DNA of 64,000 bases, taken from NCBI GenBank assembly GCA_903813345.2, contig CAIIXF020000002.1, positions 17,489,467 to 17,553,466 on the forward strand, in the 5' to 3' direction. Positions 38,801-51,214 of this stretch are shown here, in pieces. The notes below the pieces were generated by a model that was not told where the DNA came from, ran no database searches, and was given only the letters and a program-made list of their open reading frames with translations. The position numbers and the translations under genes are program-made. Source of the DNA: Owenia fusiformis (taxonomy: Eukaryota > Annelida > Polychaeta > Sabellida > Oweniidae). How positions within the stretch are numbered: the first letter of the stretch is position 1; each line of letters starts with the position of its first letter.

Positions 38801-40370
38801 ACCTTGTTTGTTGGAATTAAGTTAACTGTCCCAACACTACTGTCATATGGTTGGTTTAGACTGTTGAAGCTGACACAGGAGGGGAGTAGGAAGACTGTTG
38901 TATTCATAGTCAATGTTAAGAAATTTCTAGACAGCAACAGAAGTCCAGCTGATCCCACAGGATACTGTTTGACCCTCTTGCTCCGAAGTCAAAGTATGCT
39001 GTCATCAAAACATCCTTTCAATAGGCCATTCAGTTGTTGCTTTTACAAAATCTGAAAAATGAGTAGTCAAGTATCAGAAGTCTGCAATTTTACAGTTTGA
39101 ATCTTTCTGCTTAGATCTATCGAGTGGAAATGATTCAGGAAAAGGCCATCACAACAAAACAAACATGCACAGCACCTTCAATATGATTAACAGTTTTGGT
39201 GTGATTGCCTTTTTCAATTGTTTTTTGAAAGATTTGGTCCTGTCACCTTATCAGTGTGCTCAGTGGCATTTCCATTGAGCCAAAGCATTCATTCTGGAGG
39301 TTGTTGACCATAATGCACCAAGATGAGATATTGCATAGAAAATCAATTAGTCAGCATTTAGATCTGGGGTATCATTTCCATTACCCCAAAATACCATTTA
39401 GGTTGTAAAATAGAATGTGCTAATGAAGGTTAAAACAGAAATTATTTACCTGATATTATGAAGGCCTGCATAAAAAGTTATTGTGAAATCCATTGTCTTC
39501 TAACAGCCACAGTACCAATTCATTCCTGAAACTGAAAATTATTATACAAATATTAAATAATACATAATTTTAAAGTTCGGAATGGAATCCAAAAATTCTA
39601 TTATAAAATATATGATCATTTTAAGCAAGGAAAAGAGAGAACATTTATGTTACAGCAGCAGAGAAGATTCAATCTATGTATTAGCTAGAATAAGAAGTTA
39701 TGAGACAAGAATGATGATTAATAGTCTATTTCTACACAATTTTTAATCAGAGTTGAAAATGTTTATCTTTTTAACCCAAATGGCAATGGGTTAGGTACAA
39801 CACAATGAATTTGAATTCGTGTTTTATCTCAGTGAAATTTACCTGCGCCTTATACCATATACTACATCTGACGCTTGCATATGACCCTAAACTTCCAAAA
39901 TGCATGGTGAATATAATATAGACTAGAATTTTCTTATTTTCGTCCTATGATATCTCTAACATTTACAAATAAAAATATCAAGAAGCTAGACCAAATCTTT
40001 CTGAAACAATGAAAATATCAGTTTGCTCAAATTTCATCACTCTCATGTTCATAGGCCCAGGTTAAAGTATTAGTAAGTCTAATATTATATGCAAAAGTTT
40101 GAAAACACTTTGAAGAATGTTTAAGTAAGTTTATTCATTACTTCAGAGAATATTTATCCCATTGAGACTTTCGACTAGTATCCCCTAGTCTTTTATATAA
40201 TATATAAACCAGAGAGATGAACTTACATAGAACCACTTTGAAGAAGATTTTGGACAGATTTGGGAATACATGTACAATTTGATACCAGTTAGGAGAACTC
40301 GTACCTGAGACTGCGAGATTTTAAAATATTTCGACTGAAGTGGGGCACCTGTGAATATTATATTGGACTT

Positions 40371-40733
40371 ACCGGATTTTCTCGCATATACGCCCCCCTA
40401 AATTTAGGCCCATGGGCCAAAAATCGAATATAGTACGCTTATACGCCCATGGGCCTATAAAAAATGACTATTTATTGATTTTTTCAATAAATTCAAGAGT
40501 ATTTTGTCACTGGCAGATCGTTCTGTCGTACTTTGTTTCATTGTATTAACATTCATTAACAACTTAACATTCCATTGTATTCATCAGCTCTTCTCACCTT
40601 TACGCCCACTGGGCCAAAAATCGAAAGTAGTACACTTATACACCCATGGGCGAAAAATAAGAGGTAAAATAACAGACGAAATTGCCCCTTCTTTCAGTTA
40701 TACGCCCAGGGCTTATATGCGAGAAAATCCGGT
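40371..40733. mobile_element. TIR element (MITE), 363 bp
   Basis: Perfect inverted ends of about 20 bp: accggattttctcgcatata on the left and its reverse complement on the right. ACTT lies directly at both flanks (40367-40370, 40734-40737) and could be a 4-bp target duplication. A TA duplication with a slightly shorter TIR is an alternative reading. Inside, cgcccatgggcc / aaaaatcga..agta words are repeated. There is no transposase. Confidence 0.8.
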
Positions 40734-40889
40734 ACTTATACTAAACTTTGACCTGGGCCTATGTTCATGCTGTACCTTATCAGGCCCGTAGCAAGGCCCC
40801 TCTTTCAAAATTATGCAGTTTTCACCAGTTCAAGCACCTTTTGCATGAAATTTTAACCAAAACTGTCAAAAAGCTCCCCCTTGCACATG

Positions 40890-41667
40890 CTATCTATTGC
40901 AAGACTAACGCCTGGTGTAACCGTCACCATGTTATTCGGTGTTTTTTAAGTAGCGCAAGGATCCTGTCATGACCGTGGTAATGTTAAAGCCTAATATGAC
41001 CGTGACAATGCTTATAAGGCCTGTCATGACCGTGGTAATGTTAAAGCCTGATATGACCGTTACAATGCTTGCAAGGCCTGTCATAACCGTGACAATGCTA
41101 TATTATATTGCAAGGCCTGTCATGACCGTGGTAATGTTAAAGCCTCGTATGACCGTGACAATAGTTCCAAGGCCTCTCATGACCGTGGTTGTATTTAAAG
41201 TAGCTTGAGAACACTGTAATGACAATTTTTCTTCGTGTTTAACTACCTTAATAAATATGTAAATAAAGACTACTAAAAATGCGTATTAATTTCACAACGA
41301 AAACCTAATTTTTACTCATAAATAATTTGTGAACAAACTATATCTCTACTCTCATTCAAGGAGCTTCGATTCGAAAGCATATACTTTCTATAATGATCAA
41401 TTAATAAGATTTATCCATAAAAAATACCAACAGCAATGGGCGAAACATGAAGGTCATTAATGTCATATAAAGGTTGCGGTCGCGCCAGGCTTACACGATT
41501 ACACTACCACGGTCATGGCAGGCATTTTAATATAATACAGCATTGTCGCGGTTATACCAGGCTTTCACGATAACATTACCACGGTCATGGCAGGATCCTT
41601 GCGCTACTTAAAAAACACCGAATAACATGGTGACGGTTATGCCAGGCGTTAGTCTTGCAACAGATAG
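40890..41667. mobile_element. Large palindromic (foldback) element, 778 bp
   Basis: The outer arms of about 100 bp are nearly perfect inverted copies. The left arm starts ctatctattgcaagac and runs through accgaataacatggtgac (as reverse complement) to aggatcctgtcatgaccgtgg; the right arm mirrors it and ends ttgcaacagatag. The left half continues as tandem units of tgaccgtggtaatgttaaagcc and tgaccgtgacaatgctt (40967-41200); inverted single units precede the right arm (41470-41560). No flanking duplication could be settled. The ORF across the units (Met-Thr-Val repeats) is a translation of the tandem repeat. Confidence 0.85.
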
Positions 41668-42819
41668 GGTCTCCCCCTTGACAAAAGCTCCCCCTTGGTA
41701 AAACCACTCCCATTGGTAAAAAGTGTCTACAGGCCTGCATATCCCAAACAATCAACTGTCAAGCTTACTTTTTATAACATTCCTAACTTCAGCAAGTCCA
41801 GCTGTGCCATTTATTTATGAGCGCTGCATGTGATGATAAGGTAACAGAATTACATGTATGTATGACACAATTGGTGATGCTTGCTCTTGATGTTCCAACA
41901 TGTTGTCATCCCATGTACTTTAGTCTAAAGGTCCGTTGACTTGTCATCCATTCCTCTCAACTCAGCATAATTCTAAAAACACCTTCCGTCCGATTTGGAA
42001 CTCTAAATTTTTAAATCTTTCACTTTCAGCCTCCTAGTAGTCACATTGAAATGAACAAGACACTTCTATATGTCCGTGATATGTAACTTAAGTTTCTACA
42101 TATTTAATGATGTAGTATATACATCAAATATATGAGGTTTATTGAATCTAGGTCTAATCTAAAATATATTTTCTTTTTTCTTTCGAGAACCGGAACAAAC
42201 AAAAATCCACAAAATTGCACTCACGTTAGTTGCCCTTCCACTTCCGGGTACGTACAGGGTAAGTCAATGAACCTGTCATTGATTATTTATATTCTAACGG
42301 CTCTCATGACAATTAAAACCATTTTTCTTAAATTAAATAGTTTTAGATTAAGAAAATTATTCAAATTAATACTGTTTAAATTGCAAAATAGACAAGTACT
42401 TTGACAGGGCTTTGTTTGTTTTGTATAAAACGGCACAATATTGGTTTCTCACTCCGTATAGTTTAAGAGGTCAATATGTCATGGTCAATTGTTCTAAAAA
42501 TACAGCATCAAACATCACAAAAGTAAATACTTTTCCAAATAAGAATATAATCTTCAGCTGTGAATACATTTAAGTCTACATTCTTCAGTTTTATAATGAG
42601 AAACATATGTTGAAAGTGATGACACCAAGTTTTACTTTAAATGACAAATCCGACGTCAAAACGGAATCAATATTTTTCACAAATTTTAAACATCATTTTC
42701 GAATAAAGTTTTATTAGTTGTATTAACGTTTTATTTTAGAAAAAAATCGCTACAATATTTTAAAAAATATTGAAGATACCACACGTGAAATTTGAGATTG
42801 ATCTATAAAAAATTGACAA

Positions 42820-43290
42820 ATTGTTACAGTTTTAAGCCAAAGAGGTACGCGACCAAAAATGGCGTAAAAATGAAAGCGAATCGCGTCGTAGGGAATGCAG
42901 TCAATTTGCTTTCCTGATTTAAATGATAATATCTTGGTATATCCTCATTACATTTATTTCTCAAAATTGCATAATTTGAAACCCAAGAATAAATACTACA
43001 AATTGTGAAAATTTAAGACTCATTGAGAACGCACTTGTAAAAGAAAAGCAAATTATATACCTTGTTTACGTTATCCGAGAACGTCTTTGATGACGCCATA
43101 AGCTCAAAAATGGCCATTTTTAAAAAGTGACTCACCTAACTTTGAGATTTACGGAAACTACATTGAAATGATCATAAATTCCCAATTTTTTCACATAAAT
43201 TAAACCACATAAGGGAGTCAATATTCAGAAAGTTTGAGGATAAAATATCCAAAACTGTATGATCGTTACAGTTTTTGCTAAAATGTTGAA
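42820..43290. repeat. Dispersed repeat related to 31880-32420
   Basis: The words ttgttacagttttaagcc (near 42823) and cgttacagtttttgctaaa (near 43264) recur with neighbouring aaaatggcg segments, as in the copies about 11 kb to the left. Confidence 0.4.
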
Positions 43291-44313
43291 AAAATAAGAT
43301 TTTTTTTGTCCAAAAAAAGTTTATCGGCCGGCGCGATTTTTCTACCTCCAATTCTTTTCAATGTGTGATTTAATTTAATTCATTCTATAGATCTAGATAT
43401 AATCTACCATCCCACCAAATATTATAAAGATATGCAAGAATATGAATGCGCATGAGCCGTTCAACTTTTCATGTATACACTGAATTTTTTCTTGAGAATG
43501 CCGTCATAGAATATAGTCCCGCGGAAGACCACTAACTTTTTTTTAATAATCACCGCTTTTGTGCCGTCGGCCTCCTAGCTGTTAATCGTTTCCCAAACAT
43601 CAAACGTCGTCTTTACTAAACCTGTGTTGATGATGCCAACCCTCGTGTACCTCTACATCGCACAGTCATCCCACTGACGAAACATTGTCATTATTAGAAG
43701 AATTTGAAGGGAACGAGATTGTAAACTGTTGATAGATATATTTTAAAATGTATATCAATGTTTCGCAGTCTGAATTTCATGTGTAAATTAGTTCTTTGAT
43801 CAAATTCAGAAATAATGGAAGATAATCGAAGGAAGATCCCGAAAGTAAGAACCGCTAGACGTTTTAGAAAATAGACATCACATTGAGTGTGAGATCAAAA
43901 AGATGGTGCATTTTGTAACAATTTTTCGAAACTTACAACTTGTCTCTAACTCTATTGATGTTCATCACATTTACAGTACATTTTCTATATTTTTTGCTAA
44001 TTTGACTAATATCACATATTTGCACCTTGAAACATGAAAGTCGTTGTTCTGTTCAAGGACAAGGATTGTGGTATACGGGATGTGGAATTACGTGAACATG
44101 GTATATGATCAAATAATCAAAGTACTTTCACACGTTTCAAAATACTTTATTTATTCGTTAAATCTTAAAATCTGATTTAAATTGTTTAAACTAAGATACT
44201 TATGTGAATTGAATACATAATGACTGGAAATGGTGTGTGTTTTAGTTGCATGAGTTGACATAACATGTGCTAAAAGCGATTTTATATACAATTCTTAATT
44301 TAGGCTTATGTCG

Positions 44314-44388
44314 AGCTCTCTCATTCTCCCCCTTCCTCTCATCCTCTCCCTCCCTCCTCCCCTCTCTCCCTTCTTCCCTCTCATTCTC
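44314..44388. repeat. Polypyrimidine tract, about 75 bp
   Basis: The plus strand is nearly pure C/T (words such as ctctccctccctcctcccc), interrupted by only a few other bases. Simple sequence of this type can form triplex DNA. Confidence 0.8.
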
Positions 44389-46823
44389 GACTTTACATTC
44401 AAAGTAGGTAATGTGGCCAGGAACTTAAAGTAAAGCATACCATGGTTTCATATACATATGATATACAGACAAATTATGATCACTGAATACATACAGTACG
44501 ACAGAATCTTAATTCAAAATATATTCAAGCATTGTACAACAGTCAGCCTAAGCTTCAAAACAGCCAAAACTTGAAAACATTTAATTGAAAACTATTCAAT
44601 TTGAAAGTTGTAAAAGAAGATATTTGCATCTGTCATTGTTATCATTTAATATCTGTAGCTGTCATGAGTAAAGTATCATAGGCTTCCTATTATACTGAGA
44701 GACTGGTTACAAGATCTTTGAAGGTCGACCCGTGTTTGCGATTTTACATGATTGGATATATTTTCACCATTTGTCTTAACACCATGGACAGGCTTTCCAA
44801 ATTGATGAGGTTTCTATGCCAGTGTCTATGCATGCATCTTATGATGCTATTTCCAAGCGTTTCTCAGTTATCAATTTTAAAGTTTAAGTTTCAGTCACGG
44901 GTATAATACGGTTGTAATGACGATTTCCAAAATAAGTAGACAGAATGTGTCACTGTATCTTGACAAGAAGCACAATCTATACTACCTTCAGTATAGAACA
45001 TATTAAATGGTTTTGATTCAGACTTTGCATATCTCATTTGCACAAAATGACAGCTAATACCTTCAACGATTTATAGTTCTACCTCTATACAGTTGACATC
45101 TCACTGTCGTTCATTCAATTCAGCCTTATCAGATCTTACGTGCGTAAGTCTACACCAAAAACTATGCAACTATGGGGTAAATGTCCATTGTGTCGGTGAC
45201 GTGCATTCTTCCATCAGGATTTTCTATGTCCCGATTCAACTGATCAAATCATGTCATAAGGCCATTCTGTTTTATTAGAGCTACTCTTTACCTAATGCTA
45301 TCCAAAGGAGAGTAAGGGCTGTAAATCTCATAATGTCATAAGGCAGCTATCAACTTTGTTTGCACAACCTTTCTCTTCTTCCTTCTTGAAGACAATCTAT
45401 CACAAAAGATAAGCGAGTGAGCCTGGTGAATCAAAATACAGTCTTGAGAAGTGACATCAGTATTGGGACATAACTTGAATACAGTATCATCAAATTGAAT
45501 TGAGTCAATCAAATTCCATTTTGTAATCGTTGTAATATACCCCTAGACATGCATACCACAAATCAAACCAGTATACAATCAATTGTAAGCAGAAGCCTAA
45601 AATTGGTTATCAAATTGATGCATAGACACCATCATTCCAATTTCAAAGAGAAATCACATATTTAACTATTATTCTGAAGTTTCCACTGGACACAATCAAA
45701 GATGATAATCCCCAGATGAGTAATTAGCAAAATGAGATATGATAATTCTTATAAATCAAATCAATGCATTTTAGTGATTGATGCACCCCTATTGACCGAC
45801 ACAAATATTTATATCAAATATCGCCACCAGCGTACAACTGTATTTCCAATTGTCCTCAAAATTCACTCACGAATATGTGTCATTTTAATTGGGTTAATAA
45901 CCTACACTTTAGAATGAAATTAATAAAAAATCACTGACTAAACTACATACAACCAGATGTATATCAGCTAAAATGAACGGTATTGCATACATTTAGCATT
46001 AAAGGGCTCTATTAGATAGAAAAGTGGCCAATTTCTTTTTGGCAGTCATTTTGGAATGAATTCTTCTGATGCTGTTGTTATTTGTATCGCATACCAGTAT
46101 TGATGCTTACATCCAGAGCTGCATGTGATTAGCGGGATAAAATTAATCTATCATATACTATTTTGGAACTATGTTATCTGTATACTAATTTGATGTACGA
46201 TAAAAGTCATAATATGCTTGCTAGCTGGGGTGAATGATATGGAAACATTGATAGAATGTTATACAAGGCCATGCTATTATATAGTTTTGACATAACTAAC
46301 GCTTTTGATTCTCATTGATGAAATAAAATACTTTAAATACAGCTGGTCAGTCCAAGCCATCTTCAAATAACTAGTGCAATTACTTTATAATGGAATGTGC
46401 ACTACGTAGATATGGAGAAAACGCTATTGTATTTCTTTTAACCACTTCAAAAAGTCTTCTGATAGGTATCAGACAAGGGGGTATTTTGTACGTATATCAT
46501 TTATGACGGAGTCAAGTGTTTCTACTGAAGTTCCCACGCCCTTCCCTTATAAAGCCTACTTCATCATATATTATTTTATTGTATTATAGTAGAATATGTT
46601 GCCAATTGTTTTAATTCATTAGAGCTCCAAGAAATGTACTACCATTAATGTTTTCGATTCCCTTACCAACGAGATAACAACTCAACTGTTCAAAATCCTT
46701 GAATTATGAATATCAGTGTGTCCATAATATGATCCGTTTTTTTGTTTGGTTACGGAATCATGCCATATTGCATCATATCATTTTATATCATATCATACAA
46801 AGACTCATATGTGTGGACGAATC

Positions 46824-46919
46824 ATCCTCCGAACGCAGGGTTCCAGACATCATCCACAAAGTTCCTTCCTTCTTCTGGAAGAAGGAGGTACGAGTTCTGG
46901 AGGCCTGTGTTCGGAGGAT
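46824..46919. repeat. Foldback hairpin, about 96 bp
   Basis: Left arm atcctccgaacgcagg..ttccag..ccttcttc; right arm gaagaagg..ctgg..cctgtgttcggaggat. The arms meet almost without a loop near 46872. The three overlapping plus-strand ORFs here are by-products. Confidence 0.65.
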
Positions 46920-47165
46920 GTGGACAAATGTGATGTAATGTTCATTTAGAGAACATTTAGAGTTAGCAACATCACCACAATATCGTACAAATCACGTTCA
47001 CATTTAGCAAAGAACAAATTCTTCTACTATCCATTCACCTTTGCATTATATTATGTATAAATCAAAAGGTATTGAAAAATTGAAATGGCTGACATATTTT
47101 ATGAACATATGGCTTTAATTACATACAACTAACAACTAAACGTATGATTATTTTTCTACTTTCAG

Positions 47166-47199
47166 GGCTTAAACTATTGGAAATCATACAAAGATTAAG
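47166..47199 (+). CDS. INF2: INF2 coding exon d (34-nt DID exon)
   Basis: A very short exon between tract ctactttcag and donor gtatgt. Its gg completes Gly of NEFIG, ten codons give LKLLEIIQRL, and the final ag joins g of the next exon to give Arg. It matches the LQLLDVLARLR helix of the family exactly where expected, and phases agree on both sides, so it is accepted despite its size. Confidence 0.9.
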
Positions 47200-50100
47200 G
47201 TATGTTTTAAAGTTGTTCTTTTGATAGCTTTTCTAACTTTTACATTATTAATTTATACCTGGTGCTACCTCGTAAATAAAACATATAGACTTTCAACGCT
47301 TTTGAATAGTACATTAATATATTTAAATATAATTTAATATAAGTTAGGATACAATGTTAAATGCACAGCACATTCATGTTCCTAAGAACTATTTATTTGT
47401 TTGTTCGGGTTTTATTGCTCTTTGACCATTTCATTGTTTGGAGTTTTCTAGAGCCATTCAAGAAAAACTTCTCACCACATTTGAAGTATGGCTGTTCCAA
47501 TAGTTTTCCTTGCAAATTATTCTAGAGTTTCTTCAAAAATATGTTGATATACTTAAATTACATTAAAATGAATCATTACATAATTTTTATGTTGGTATGC
47601 TGTCGAACTGGTTCCACCAAAAACTTGTTCTTCTTAAGCAATTCGGTTAATAAATTATGTAAACCCTCTTCTGATGAAAGTTCAAGGAAGGAGACAAATA
47701 ACACCTGAAGGACCTTGACCAAATGAAAACCAGTGAAGTCCATGGTGACCAGAAAACAACACACAAATAAGACATAAGTATTAGTCTTTGGGTACTCATT
47801 GTCGATCAATGACCTCGATCGTCGTTTTGACACTATTACTTCCCTGCATCAGAATTTCAACCCGGCTACTTATAAGGTGTATACATTCATGATTTGACAA
47901 TATAAAAAGATCAAAGTAGACGTTGGAAGAACATTTGGAATTTCTGTCTTTGAGTTGAGTGTTTGTCGTGGCATTCATGTTCAATGATTGTTTGGATGCA
48001 ATTCACCAATTTGTTGTAAAGGATTTTTCGCATTTGTAAAATTCGTCCCCAGTTTTCGTTCTGTCAATTGAAACCATTTAACCCAAGGAATTTAATCAAA
48101 ATATTGTTCATTAATTTGTTTTTGTTTGTTTGTTCGTTAGTTCGTATCGTTTGTCTGTTTCTTTGTTCGTTTCTTTGTTTATCTGTTTGTGTATGTGTCT
48201 GTTTTTATTATGCATATAAAACATAGCGTCGTTGTCTTCAAATAAGATTCTTTCGTAACACAGGAATTCAAAGGCCCTTGATTAGGATTTGATTCCTTGT
48301 CGTAATACCAGTGGCTACCAGTAGGCCTTGTAAGACCCTGTGTTTCATTGGATTTTCCTGGTTATGTTATCCGTATAATCTCTGTAATATCACACCATTC
48401 GTAACGTTTTCGTCAGTCTCTATTATTAGAGCCATTTTACAAATATGAAACATAAGTATATTTGATTAAAAGTTCCCGTTCAAAATGATGTTTGTTGAAA
48501 ATATTACCATTAGTTTATTTATATACATTTGAATTGAACCTAAAATACAATAGTGATGTTGTTGTCACAAGGGTTAATTAAAGCAATATACTTAGCAGTT
48601 CAGGCTTTTTCCAAAAGTTGGTAAGGGTCTTGTTTGACCAAGGAAATGATCGTGACCCCAGAATAGCCCATTTGAAGCATTCACATTGTTGTTCATACGA
48701 GCGCATTTTACCCCCCCCCCCCCTTGTAACTTTGTTCATACCACCTTATAGTACATTTATTCCTGATGCATGAGTTATATACGGAGCTAAATAATATATT
48801 TTGTGGAAAATGAGTGTTTAAAGTATGTCCATTTTGATTGTTTTTGCATTTTTAGGATGTTCGACTCTTGTACTTTTCAAATTTATTCCATAGAAGAGTT
48901 TTCTATTTACCATATTTTGCAACGAGCTTAAGGGGTCTTCGAGTGTCGTAAACCGTAAAATATTGTTTAATTTTATTTATGTGAAGCACTTCGTGCTCTC
49001 TTTGACAGTTTTATGCTATACATCCCAATTATGTATTAGCACGCAAAGTGTTTCACACTACAAACATTAAAAGTTTTCAAGGTAGGCTTGATATATACAA
49101 GTTCAAAAAGTCTCACTTAACCCTCATACTCCAACCCGGGGTTGCTATGACCATCAGGACGCCCCAATCGGACTGTTGACACTACTTCAGTTCGAGTTAT
49201 ATTTGTACCAGCTGGTATGAACATGTACATTAAACATAAACACAAGTTGATTACGTATTTTTAGAAAATATTATTCCAAACATGTCATGTTCTTATTTAA
49301 TTATTTTTATGAACAATATAAATAATCACGTACCCAATAACTTTTGAACTACCTGTTGTACTCATTGATGGAGAAGGGATGATAATAAGGTTTATGACTT
49401 AGTACTTAGATGTGGTCCAACCTAGCCTGGAGACGGTGATTGTACTAATTCACATTACGAATTTAACATGTCTGATGCATTTGTCTTGAAATCGCTGTTC
49501 CCTCGACCTCAAATTGATCTCACTTATCTTAAATGTTAATATGTCGATACATGATAATAACATCATGAGGATTTTAAAAATCCTCATTGAAATGCCATTA
49601 ATTATATAATCAGACTGAGATGTTTTGAATATTTTTCAATCAGATCTACAGTACCCCTCCAAAAGTGGATTTCTCTGTTTCTCTATTTCAAGCACGTGTT
49701 AAAGCCTATTAATCGGATTGGCGATTTAGAAAAAAACATCAAAATTGTCAAAATTTTATTGAGAAAAAACATTTATTTTCCAAACGTAAACAGACTTTGG
49801 TAGTCTATACAATGGAATCGGGGTTGTCAAACGTTTTAAACTTCATCGTTATACATGACACCTTGGCTCGTCACATATCATTTCTTACGACTGGAAGATG
49901 ATTTGCAATGGTGTTAATATTATCATGATATTTGGTTTTTGAAACATCTAAGTATTATTGTATTTTCCTCTTTTACCTTATGACCACATTTCGTCAGTGT
50001 CCTTGTGCAATGATAAACAATAACTGGATCCATATAAATCATACTTACGTAAACATATTCGTCTCACTTTGTAAACTAAATTCTTGACGTATTTGGCATG

Positions 50101-51060
50101 CTTTGAAAAACAATCCGCTTTCCTATCTAAATTGCCCGAATCATTTGTTTTTTAATGACATCGTGTCACCACATTTTTGCTAAAATTGAAATGAACCATC
50201 TTTTATTTCGACATCGCTCCATGACTGTTTACTCCGCCAATCCTTATTGATCCCCTTTTACTTTATTCTGTATTTTCAAAACCCGACCTCCATAATTTTA
50301 TCTTATAGAGTAGACGAACAAAACTGATGTAATGCCAAAACTCATTCACACAAATTAATACATTTCTGGTGCATTTCCTCATTCTTGTAGAATTGGCATC
50401 TATATTAATGCAAATAACATTTTGTGCTGTGGCCTGGTTGGAGATAATATATGGAGGCCTTTGGACAGAGGTATAGAAATTGGTTTTACTTCCCATGCTG
50501 GTGTGACTGCTCAAAATGATTCCTAGTTTAATGAGATACATGTTCCTTGCGAGACCTCTCTCAGTAGAGAGGTCGTAAAGGACATGGACGCAGGAAGCAA
50601 TGTTGGTTGTCTGAACACACAAGGAACAACTTGTATTTAAGGAACCCATTTTTGCTGAACGTATTTTCAAGATCGAAGGATAGCTATTTAGCTAAATAAC
50701 GAAGTATAGCCCATTCTCTTTCCTGATTGTATCCGCTCGTTTAGAAAGCCATACTTAACGCTTTAAAAGTGATTTACATATCTTGAAAATCCATTATGTT
50801 GACATCGGAAGTTGGATGACACCGGAAAGGATCAATTATCGTAATCGGAACAGCAAAGTTATTCCTAATGAGGTTTCCTTTAAACTGCCAGAAACTCAAA
50901 AAATAGAACGATGACGGTCGCTGCTTCTATCGCCGATACTTGAAACTACATTTCTGCAATGATTACAATGGACATGGATTACCAAGAGCAACTACTAAGG
51001 TATCCATAAGCATTGTATTAGTACTGCAACGCATATAATGATCGAGGGCTTTATTTCTAG
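47200..51060 (+). other. INF2: INF2 intron after exon d (3.9 kb)
   Basis: GT-AG intron. It holds a degenerate tttg-rich microsatellite near 48115-48200 and a poly-C run near 48711-48723. The 135-residue minus-strand ORF at 50263-50670 has no family resemblance I can name and is not called. Confidence 0.65.
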
Positions 51061-51214
51061 GGATGATTCTACAGAAGATGAAGGTAAAGCTGATCTTCTG
51101 GTTCAACTTGATGTGTTTGAGGAAGAAAAGGCGAACGATGATGAACAACTACCTGGGCCTATTGGTGTTGACCTTAGTTCTCATATCGATGTCTTCAATG
51201 CCATATACAAGCAG
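51061..51214 (+). CDS. INF2: INF2 coding exon e (end of DID)
   Basis: One base completes Arg, then 51 codons end in phase 0 at donor gttagt. The peptide includes EGKADLLVQLDVFEEEKAND and GVDLSSHIDVFNAIYKQ, matching the DID stretch [22 protein letters not shown] and the following VDMSSHQEVF. The acceptor follows a good tract (ctttatttctag). An upstream in-frame ATG at 51038 belongs to the intron. Confidence 0.95.

Larger units (their letters stand above)
28003..47165 (+). other. INF2: INF2 intron after exon c (19.2 kb)
   Basis: The largest intron, GT-AG. It is packed with short repeats: hairpins (28056-28190, 37837-37995, 46824-46919), inverted-repeat elements (30300-30576, 40371-40733, 40890-41667), dispersed families (33530-34215 with 38085-38800; 34808-35026 with 36338-36970), a 12-bp tandem repeat (37562-37668) and a polypyrimidine tract (44314-44388). 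No additional gene is recognised. Confidence 0.7.

Noticed and set aside
40969-41208. ORF with Met-Thr-Val-Val-Met-Leu repeats
   Set aside because: It is a translation of the tandem tgaccgtggtaatg units inside the palindromic element; there are no splice context, domain or start features.
50263-50670. 135-residue minus-strand ORF
   Set aside because: No recognisable family or motif, no codon pattern distinct from its flanks, and intron location; kept out for lack of support.
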